From the NCBI GenBank assembly GCA_905233825.1, contig CAJOFE010000008.1:62001-126000 (forward strand): DNA of 64,000 bases, in the 5' to 3' direction. Below are positions 39,874 to 46,349 of the stretch, in pieces (position 1 is the stretch's first letter; each line of letters starts with the position of its first letter). The DNA comes from an uncultured Prevotella sp. (GTDB lineage: Bacteria > Bacteroidota > Bacteroidia > Bacteroidales > Bacteroidaceae). Position numbers and translations under genes: made by a program. The notes below the pieces were generated by a model that saw nothing but the letters and a program-made list of their open reading frames with translations, ran no database searches and was not told the DNA's origin.

Positions 39874-42150
39874 ATGCCGGAAATCAAACAGACAGACAGA
39901 GCCGCAAAGGTGTTGCAGGATGCGATGGCATGTTGCAAGGAGTATCGGCATGAATTTGTCATGCCCGAGCATCTTTTGTTGGTGCTGATTGGCAACGACA
40001 ACTTCGCTGCAGCACTCGACATCTTCTATTCTTCCCACGTACTGGAAGAGCAACTGGAAGAACAGCTGAAACAGGTGGAGACCGTGCCCGAGGGGCAGGA
40101 CTATCAGCCCGAGCCGTCGGCACAGATGGGTAAGGTGCTGGAGATAGCCTGTCAGCAGGTGTTCTATAGCAGTGCTACGGCTATCGACATTCCCCATCTG
40201 GTCATGGGACTCCTTCACCTTGAAGACTCGTGGGCCTGTTACCTGCTGAAGCGTAGTCTCAATGGCAGGGACAGCAATTTCATGAGCCATCTCATCAACT
40301 TCTGCGATTTCGACGATCACTTGGAGGAAGAGACGGGCGAGCGCAAGAGCGAAGCCGCTTGGCGACGGCTGGTAACCTGTATGAACGAGCACTACCAGCA
40401 TCATAATCCGCTCATCGGTCGTGAGCAGGAATTGCAGCGTACCATCCAGGTGCTCTGTCGTCGCGATAAGAACAATCCGCTGCATATAGGCGAGCCTGGC
40501 GTGGGCAAGACGGCCCTCGTCTGGGGACTGGCACGGATGATTGAAGAGGGTAGGGTGCCTGAGCGCTTGAAAGGCAGTCGCGTCTATCAGCTCGACATCG
40601 GCACACTGCTGGCTGGTACACAGTATCGTGGTGACTTCGAGAACCGTATCAAGCAGATCATGGACGGCATACAGGAGGAGAGCGACAGGAATATTGTCTA
40701 TATCGATGAGATACACACCCTGGTGGGAGCAGGCGCCACCGGCGAAGGCTCGATGGATGCGTCGAACATGCTGAAACCTTATTTAGAGGCAGGTAGCATC
40801 CGCTTCATCGGCTCTACCACCTACGAGGAGTACAACCGCCATTTCTCACGCTCGAAAGGACTGGTGCGCCGCTTCCAGCAGATAGACATTCCAGAGCCCA
40901 GTCTGGAGGAGACGAAGCACATCCTCCGCCAGCTGCGTCCTCAATATGAGACTTTCCACGGTGTGACCTACGAAGAATCGGCACTCGACTTCGCTGTTGA
41001 GGCCAGCGCCAAATATGTGAACGACCGTTTCCTGCCCGATAAGGCCATCGACCTGATAGACGAAGCAGGAGCCAGTTTAGAGGTGACCCCTCCTTCAGCC
41101 CCCGAGGGGGCTACTATAGACCTTGCCTCAAAAACTAATGAAGCCTCCTCGGGGGCAGTATGGGGGGTCGTCACCAAAGCCCTCATCGCTGATGTTTTGG
41201 CGAAGACCTGTAAGGTGGATGCACTGGCGATGAACGATGACGAGGACAACCAGCGGTTGGAGACGTTGGCGCCTCGTCTGCTGGCAAAGATATACGGGCA
41301 AGACGAGGCCATCCGTCAGGTGGTGGAAGCTGTGCAGATGTCGAAGGCCGGACTGCTCGATGACGGTAAGCCGTTGGCATCGTTGCTCTTTGTAGGGCCC
41401 ACGGGTGTCGGCAAGACCGAGGTGGCCCGTGTGCTGGCACAGGAGCTGGGCATCACGCTGCTGCGTTTCGACATGAGCGAATATACTGAGAAACACACCG
41501 TAGCCAAGCTCATCGGCTCACCGGCAGGCTATGTGGGCTATGAGGACGGTGGACTGCTTACCGATGCCATCCGTAAGACCCCCAACTGCGTGCTACTGCT
41601 TGACGAGATTGAGAAGGCGCATCAGGACATCTACAATATATTATTGCAGGTGATGGACTATGCCCGTCTGACGGATAACAAAGGTCGCAAGGCCGACTTC
41701 CGCAACGTCATCCTCATCATGACCTCCAATGCCGGTGCACAGTTTGCCTCACAAGCTGCCGTAGGCTTTACCGGAGCCGTAAGTCGTGGCGAGGCCATGA
41801 TGCGACAGGTGAAGAAGACTTTCAAGCCCGAGTTCCTGAACCGTCTCTCGGGTGCCGTCGTCTTCCGCGACATGGATCATGAGATGGCTATGCTGATTCT
41901 CAAGAAGAAACTGCGCGAGTTGCAGGATAAATTGACAGCCCGTCAGGTGACGATGACGCTGCAACCTGAGGCTTTCGACCTCCTGTTGCAGCAGGGCTTC
42001 ACCCGTGAGTACGGTGCCCGCGAGATGGATCGCGTCATTGCCCAGCAGCTGAAACCCCTGCTGATGCGCGAAATCCTCTTTGGCAGTCTCAAACAGGGCG
42101 GTGACATCACTATCGCTGTTAGTGATTCGAGATTGGTAGTTAGTGGTTAG
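39874..42150 (+). CDS. clpA: ATP-dependent Clp protease ATP-binding subunit ClpA
   Basis: A 758-residue double-AAA+ unfoldase. The N-domain (about 1-140) binds ClpS. D1 has HIGEPGVGKTALVWGLA and D2 has LLFVGPTGVGKTEVARVLA, with VLLLDEIEKAH as Walker B. FLPDKAIDLIDEAGASLEV marks the end of D1. Right after it, residues about 404-433 (TPPSAPEGATIDL...ASSGAVWGVV) are an in-frame insertion encoded by a long inverted repeat. The last residues (SDSRLVVSG) run into oligomer repeat sequence. The partner protease ClpP is not in the window. Confidence 0.93.
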   Translation: MPEIKQTDRAAKVLQDAMACCKEYRHEFVMPEHLLLVLIGNDNFAAALDIFYSSHVLEEQLEEQLKQVETVPEGQDYQPEPSAQMGKVLEIACQQVFYSSATAIDIPHLVMGLLHLEDSWACYLLKRSLNGRDSNFMSHLINFCDFDDHLEEETGERKSEAAWRRLVTCMNEHYQHHNPLIGREQELQRTIQVLCRRDKNNPLHIGEPGVGKTALVWGLARMIEEGRVPERLKGSRVYQLDIGTLLAGTQYRGDFENRIKQIMDGIQEESDRNIVYIDEIHTLVGAGATGEGSMDASNMLKPYLEAGSIRFIGSTTYEEYNRHFSRSKGLVRRFQQIDIPEPSLEETKHILRQLRPQYETFHGVTYEESALDFAVEASAKYVNDRFLPDKAIDLIDEAGASLEVTPPSAPEGATIDLASKTNEASSGAVWGVVTKALIADVLAKTCKVDALAMNDDEDNQRLETLAPRLLAKIYGQDEAIRQVVEAVQMSKAGLLDDGKPLASLLFVGPTGVGKTEVARVLAQELGITLLRFDMSEYTEKHTVAKLIGSPAGYVGYEDGGLLTDAIRKTPNCVLLLDEIEKAHQDIYNILLQVMDYARLTDNKGRKADFRNVILIMTSNAGAQFASQAAVGFTGAVSRGEAMMRQVKKTFKPEFLNRLSGAVVFRDMDHEMAMLILKKKLRELQDKLTARQVTMTLQPEAFDLLLQQGFTREYGAREMDRVIAQQLKPLLMREILFGSLKQGGDITIAVSDSRLVVSG
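41083..41172. repeat. Long GC-rich inverted repeat inside clpA (90 bp)
   Basis: Left arm ACCCCTCCTTCAGCCCCCGA and right arm TCGGGGGCAGTATGGGGGGT are nearly complementary, with GG CTACTATAGACC... in the loop. It is the largest of the GC-rich elements and encodes 30 residues between the D1 and D2 modules of ClpA without shifting the frame. Confidence 0.85.
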
Positions 42151-42501
42151 GAGTTAGGAGTTAATACCTTTTAATTCTCACTTCTAAACTCTTCCTTGCG
42201 AAGCAACACCTCTTAACTCTCAATTCAAAATTCTCAATTCAAAATTCTTCCTTCTTACTTCCTACTCGGCGAAGCCGACACCTCTAAATTATTAATTCTC
42301 ACTTCTAAACTCTTCCTTGCGAAGCAACACCTCTAAATTATTAATTCAAAATTCTTAATTCAAAATTCTTCCTTCTTACTTCCTACTCGGCGAAGCCGAC
42401 ACCTCTAAATTATTAATTCTCACTTCTAAACTCTTCCTTGCGAAGCAACACCTCTTAACTCTTAATTCAAAATTCTTACTTCAAAATTCTTCCTTCAATC
42501 C
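42130..42501. repeat. 121-bp tandem repeat array with GCGAAGC mini-hairpins
   Basis: Units begin TTAATTCTCACTTCTAAACT at 42171, 42292 and 42413, giving an exact 121-bp period over about 2.7 copies. Each contains CTTGCGAAGCAACACC and most contain CTCGGCGAAGCCGACACC, separated by AATTCAAAATTC oligomers. Both hairpins share GCGAAGC. The array fills the gap between clpA and aat, starts within the clpA end, and stops just before the aat ATG. Confidence 0.85.
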
Positions 42502-43149
42502 ATGCTTTTCCAGTTAGACGATGAACTATGGTTCCCCGACCCTCGTTTGGGCGAGGAGGACGGTCTGGTAGCCGTAGGTGGCGACTTGAGCGTCGATCGT
42601 CTGTTGCTGGCCTATGGACATGGTTTCTTCCCCTGGTTCTCGTTCCGCCATCACGACGAGCCATTGTGGTATTGCCCTATGCAGCGCTTTGTCATCTTCC
42701 CTTCTGAGATTCATGTCAGCCATTCCATGCGACAGCTCATCCGTCAGCAACGTTACAAGGTGACCATCAATCGCGACTTTGAAGGTGTCATCCAGGGTTG
42801 TGCCTCCTCGCAGCAACGTGATGAGGAGGATGGTGCCTGGCTCGGTCCCGACATCATCCGTGCCTATACCGAGCTCCACCGTCAGGGCTTTGCTGCCAGT
42901 GTCGAGGTGTGGGACGACCAACGGTTGGTAGGTGGTCTCTATGGTGTTACACTGGGTAAGGCTTTTTTCGGCGAAAGCATGTTCTCACTGGTTCCCAATG
43001 CCTCGAAACTGGCCCTCATACATCTTGCGCAAACCTTTGAACAGTTGGGTGGGAAACTGATTGACTGTCAGTTTGAGACACCCCATCTGCGCTCTATGGG
43101 TGGCCGCTTCATCTCCTACGACGAATACAAAAAAATTATTTTCTCATGA
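42502..43149 (+). CDS. aat: Leucyl/phenylalanyl-tRNA-protein transferase
   Basis: A 215-residue enzyme that adds Leu or Phe from tRNA to proteins with N-terminal Arg or Lys, creating the signals read by ClpS. Motifs: WFPDPRLGEEDGLVAVGGDLS, LLLAYGHGFFPWF, PLWYCPMQRFVIFP, WLGPDIIRAYTELH, GLYGVTLGKAFFGESMFS and CQFETPHLRSMGG. Length is normal for the Bacteroidetes form. The start codon follows directly after the 121-bp repeat array, so its ribosome-binding region is made of repeat sequence. It completes the clpS-clpA-aat set. Confidence 0.95.
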   Translation: MLFQLDDELWFPDPRLGEEDGLVAVGGDLSVDRLLLAYGHGFFPWFSFRHHDEPLWYCPMQRFVIFPSEIHVSHSMRQLIRQQRYKVTINRDFEGVIQGCASSQQRDEEDGAWLGPDIIRAYTELHRQGFAASVEVWDDQRLVGGLYGVTLGKAFFGESMFSLVPNASKLALIHLAQTFEQLGGKLIDCQFETPHLRSMGGRFISYDEYKKIIFS

Positions 43150-43178
43150 TTTTTTGCGGCATTATAGGATATTTTTAT

Positions 43179-43186
43179 TACTTTTG
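43179..43186 (+). promoter_or_regulatory. -7 promoter element for the RyR operon
   Basis: TACTTTTG matches TAnnTTTG; a TTTG at 43153-43156 lies 22 bp upstream, close to consensus spacing. The RyR operon starts at 43259. Confidence 0.5.
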
Positions 43187-43258
43187 TACCCGAAAATAAG
43201 ATTGAAGGCGCTCGATATATCCCCTGGATGTTGAAAACGGCAGAAAAAGGAATAGGCT

Positions 43259-44065
43259 ATGGAAAATAAGAAGCTTTTAGAAAGATTCGAGATTCTCCCC
43301 ATGTTGCAGATGGCCAACCAGAATGGAGAAGACATCAGTGCGGTGCTCTGCGAAATGTATATCCTGCATCGCCGTGGCATCCCTTACGATGAAGAGTGGC
43401 TGTTCTCCACAGCCCGTCGCAAGGACTGGCTCAAGCCCGAGGGCACACCGCTCTTCTGCCTGGGCTATCTGCTGGCCTATGCCGGCATGTACGTCACTCG
43501 TCGCTATGGGGCTGCTATCGACGATATCCGCCGTGCCATCCAGAGGGACAACGACGTCGTGGTAGGTGTCGATCGTGAGAAGCTCTATGCCGAGACCGTC
43601 GATCTGGAAGACAAAACCAACCATGCTGTGGTCGTTACCCACATCGACGAGGATATCGTCACCATTTTCGACCCTCAGGAGGCACCTTATATCGCCAACA
43701 TCCCCCTTCCCGATTTCCTGCGCGCTTGGAAAGAGTCGCAGAACTACATGATTCAGATTCTCCAATCGGTCGAGGAATACGAGCCCCATCCCATCAATGT
43801 GGATAATGTTCAGCTTGACGAAGATCTTGAAGAGTTGCAGGAAGCCATCGCTGAGAATGTGCACGATGTCTGGGCAGAGGCCAGGATGAAAGAAGGATGG
43901 CGTTACGGAAAGCAGCGCGACGATGCCCAGAAGCTTAATCCCGACATCGTGCCCTATACCGCATTGCCCGATAGCGAGAAAGCCTACGACCGCATCACGG
44001 CTTTCAACACCATCAAGCTCGTCAGGCGTTTAGGATATGACATTGTGAAACGTAAGAAGGAATAG
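43259..44065 (+). CDS. C39-peptidase-like domain fused to RyR domain
   Basis: A 268-residue protein. Residues about 10-165 resemble the C39-like cysteine-peptidase family: GTPLFCLGYLLAYAGM, a D-V-V-V-G-V-D strand and NHAVVVTHIDEDIVTIFDPQ with the expected His/Asp. The usual D-T-C-A active site appears as EDISAV, so the catalytic Cys seems missing. Residues about 195-265 form an RyR domain (AENVHDVWAEARMKEGWRYG...KLNPDIVPYTALPDSEKAYDR...IKLVRRLGYDI). Bacterial RyR domains have a suspected ligand-binding role. It is 3 nt from the next RyR gene. Function is unknown. Confidence 0.7.
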   Translation: MENKKLLERFEILPMLQMANQNGEDISAVLCEMYILHRRGIPYDEEWLFSTARRKDWLKPEGTPLFCLGYLLAYAGMYVTRRYGAAIDDIRRAIQRDNDVVVGVDREKLYAETVDLEDKTNHAVVVTHIDEDIVTIFDPQEAPYIANIPLPDFLRAWKESQNYMIQILQSVEEYEPHPINVDNVQLDEDLEELQEAIAENVHDVWAEARMKEGWRYGKQRDDAQKLNPDIVPYTALPDSEKAYDRITAFNTIKLVRRLGYDIVKRKKE

Positions 44066-44068
44066 GTC

Positions 44069-44359
44069 ATGGCAACAACCAATTACACTCCGCAGCCCCT
44101 TGACACCAGCCATGTCGAGCTACCCGATGAACTGCAACAATTGGTCGAGCAGCTCGCGAAGAACGTGCACGAAGTATGGGCAGAGAAACGCATCGCCCAG
44201 GGATGGGAATGGGGAGTCGTGCGCAACGACCGGTTAAAAAAGCACCCCTGTCTGATGCCCTACGAAGACCTGCCCGAGGAAGAGAAGGATTTCGACCGCA
44301 ATACTGCCGTCGGAACCCTGAAGTTCATCATGAAGCAAGGTTTTAAGATTGAAAAGTAG
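44069..44359 (+). CDS. Single RyR-domain protein
   Basis: A 96-residue protein that is almost entirely one RyR (ryanodine-receptor repeat) domain: LAKNVHEVWAEKRIAQGWEWG, HPCLMPYEDLPEEEKDFDRNTAVGTLKFIMKQGFKI. It resembles the C-terminal domain of the preceding protein, suggesting an internal duplication. The three genes are separated by only 3-6 nt and form one operon. Confidence 0.8.
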   Translation: MATTNYTPQPLDTSHVELPDELQQLVEQLAKNVHEVWAEKRIAQGWEWGVVRNDRLKKHPCLMPYEDLPEEEKDFDRNTAVGTLKFIMKQGFKIEK

Positions 44360-44364
44360 GTAAG

Positions 44365-44676
44365 ATGTATCAAGTCCGAATCACAGCCATTCGCCAGACG
44401 GTATATCCCGACCTGATGGCGAAATATGAAAACCCCATTGAACATACCTGTGACGTCAGGGAGGGCCAGCAATGGATTTCCATTGATGGCCAATGCCCAG
44501 AGGGGATGTGCCCTTCGGCCTGGTCATCCATGCACGAGTTCGTGGAATCGCTGGCTAAAGGCGAAGGGAATTTTTATGACGGCTGGATGAAGAACCCCAT
44601 GAGTGCCATGATCAGCTGCAACGACGGCTTCCGTCCCTTCAGTTTCTATCTCGAAGTGATTGACAGACAAGAATGA
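44365..44676 (+). CDS. TIGR04076-family protein
   Basis: A 103-residue protein resembling TIGR04076, a small family of unknown function with conserved cysteines: HTCDVREGQQWISIDGQCPEGMCPSAWSSM and NPMSAMISCNDGFRPFSFYLEV. Here Cys residues lie near 30, 45, 50 and 82, a possible metal or redox site by inference. It is the third gene of the RyR operon. Confidence 0.7.
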   Translation: MYQVRITAIRQTVYPDLMAKYENPIEHTCDVREGQQWISIDGQCPEGMCPSAWSSMHEFVESLAKGEGNFYDGWMKNPMSAMISCNDGFRPFSFYLEVIDRQE

Positions 44677-44807
44677 TTCTTAAGATAATTTAGAGGCGTT
44701 TTTTTTACAATTTTTATTCAAAAATAACGTGTATTTCCCTTTTTTTTTATATCTTTGCAACGTAATATAGTATCCAATAGGGGCTTTGTAATAAGAATTG
44801 CTTTATT
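44677..44807 (+). promoter_or_regulatory. Capsule-locus promoter and leader
   Basis: An AT-rich stretch with TATCTTTG at 44750-44757 as a -7 box; no TTTG at normal -33 distance is visible. Transcription from it would give a leader of about 170 nt before the UpxY start at 44929, where capsule loci of Bacteroides carry sequences read by UpxY. Confidence 0.5.
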
Positions 44808-44945
44808 ATGTCACTGGTATTCAGTACATTGCGGGCATTATTCTTGGGATTAAACGATGTGTCCTCCATGTTCAAAAACGTGGTGTCCCCAAGAAATATG
44901 CCTGATTCAAGAACGTTTGAGTGCTTGTATGCTAAGAGAAAGTGA
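44808..44945 (+). CDS. Possible 45-codon leader ORF overlapping upxY
   Basis: ATG at 44808 opens a frame encoding MSLVFSTLRALFLGLNDVSS and ending FECLYAKRK at a TGA within the upxY start region; it overlaps the likely upxY ATG by 17 nt in another frame. The composition is protein-like (amphipathic N-terminal half) but 45 codons is too short to be certain. Translation of it could couple to or regulate UpxY. Confidence 0.35.
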   Translation: MSLVFSTLRALFLGLNDVSSMFKNVVSPRNMPDSRTFECLYAKRK

Positions 44946-45534
44946 TCCCCACTGGTTTATCATGCGAATAAGGAATTCCAGTCTTTCACGATTGGAGACC
45001 ATCATGACGCGATTGAACGACGATGACGACATCGACGAGGCTTATGCCCCGTTACATTTCATCAAGGTAAGCATGACAAAGATGAACTTTGTTCCCTATC
45101 TGCTGAACTACATTTTTGTCCGTTCCACCCTCGAGAAACTGAAAAAGGTAAAGTCGAATCACGAATACTACGAGCCCTTGCGCTTCGTCATGCACCCGAT
45201 GTACGACGAGAAACTTGACAAAAAGAGCGAGGCGCTTTACATCTCCGACAAGAAGATGACCGACTACAAGCGTGTCACTGCCGAGGAAAATGAAAAGGTG
45301 GTTTTCCTCGACAACATGGCCTACGCCTGCAAACCCAGTCAGGAGGTTCAGATAACAGAAGGACCGTTTATCGGCATTGTGGGTCGCATCAAGCGCATCA
45401 AGGGCAACCGTTGTGTCGTCATTCCTATCGGGAATGAGATGGCCGTGGCCATCAGGGATCTTCATAGAAGCCACGTCAGGCTGCTCACTGAAGAAGAAGT
45501 AAGGAATATAGAACAAACAATACCTATCAAATGA
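44929..45534 (+). CDS. UpxY-type NusG-like transcription antiterminator
   Basis: About 201 residues. NusG paralogues of this kind let RNA polymerase read through the long capsule operon. DPHWFIMRIRNSS is the start of the NGN domain, LNYIFVRSTLEKLKKV its core, and the C-terminal KOW-like region contains VQITEGPFIGIVGRIKRIKGNRCVVIPIG. I favour the ATG at 44929; an in-frame ATG at 44857 would add a Cys-rich extension not expected in the family. It overlaps the export gene by ATGA. Confidence 0.82.
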   Translation: MLRESDPHWFIMRIRNSSLSRLETIMTRLNDDDDIDEAYAPLHFIKVSMTKMNFVPYLLNYIFVRSTLEKLKKVKSNHEYYEPLRFVMHPMYDEKLDKKSEALYISDKKMTDYKRVTAEENEKVVFLDNMAYACKPSQEVQITEGPFIGIVGRIKRIKGNRCVVIPIGNEMAVAIRDLHRSHVRLLTEEEVRNIEQTIPIK

Positions 45535-46322
45535 AGAAGTGTACTTTTTTACTATTGCTGACAGTCATGCTGCTCGGCTCGTGCAAAACACCTCAGGACA
45601 TTGCCTATTTGCAGGATGTAAAAGTAAACGAACCCATACACACCCAAGGCGACGGCTACATACGCTTCCAGCCGGGCGACAAGCTGAGCATCTATGTGCA
45701 CAGCCGCGACCAGCAGCTGATGGAACTGTTCAACATCTCTGGCCGCAACGGGAGTATAAACAACAACGCCAACGGCAACGTGAACTATGCTCCCTACACC
45801 ATTGACACGGCAGGCGAGATTGACTTCCCCGTCTTGGGAACGCTTAAGCTTCAGGGGCTGACGCGCGACGAGGTGGCCAAGTATATCAAAGACCAGCTCA
45901 TCATCAACAACCTGTGTAAAGACCCCATCGTCACCGTGGCCTTCTACAACATGAACTTCTCCGTGCTGGGTAATGCAGGAGCCGGTGTCAAGCAAATCAA
46001 CAAAGACCGCATCACCCTGCTCGAAGCCCTTGCCATGGCCAGCGACCTGCAGATCAACGGACTGCGCAAGAACGTGCTGGTGATGCGTCAGGAGGGCGAC
46101 ATGCAGGTGCCCTATCGTGTTGACCTGACAAGCGCCGAGAGTATCTATAATTCGCCCGTTTACTACATCCGTCAGAACGATGTCATCTACGTTGAGCCCA
46201 ACGACATGACCAAGCGTTCGAGCACCGTCATGGGTTCCAGTGCCTACACGCCCAGCTTCTGGTTCGGCATGTTCTCTACGGTGATGTCGGCAGCCCTGCT
46301 CATCTACAACATCTTGAAATAA
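45531..46322 (+). CDS. Outer-membrane polysaccharide export lipoprotein, Wza type
   Basis: A 263-residue lipoprotein (MKKCTFLLLLTVMLLGSC, Cys18) with a polysaccharide-export domain: YIRFQPGDKLSIYVHSRDQQL, FPVLGTLKLQGLTRDEVAKYIKDQL and a SLBB-like segment VLGNAGAGVKQINKDRITLLEALAMASDL. A C-terminal hydrophobic segment (FGMFSTVMSAALLIYNIL) may insert in the membrane. It forms the outer-membrane channel in capsule export and precedes the Wzc-like gene as usual. Confidence 0.88.
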   Translation: MKKCTFLLLLTVMLLGSCKTPQDIAYLQDVKVNEPIHTQGDGYIRFQPGDKLSIYVHSRDQQLMELFNISGRNGSINNNANGNVNYAPYTIDTAGEIDFPVLGTLKLQGLTRDEVAKYIKDQLIINNLCKDPIVTVAFYNMNFSVLGNAGAGVKQINKDRITLLEALAMASDLQINGLRKNVLVMRQEGDMQVPYRVDLTSAESIYNSPVYYIRQNDVIYVEPNDMTKRSSTVMGSSAYTPSFWFGMFSTVMSAALLIYNILK

Positions 46323-46349
46323 CGTTAACTTTTACGATAGCAAAAGAAA

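Noticed and set aside
42130..42501. CRISPR array
   Set aside because: The repeats are adjacent 121-bp units without unique spacers and no cas genes are present; they fit a tandem repeat.
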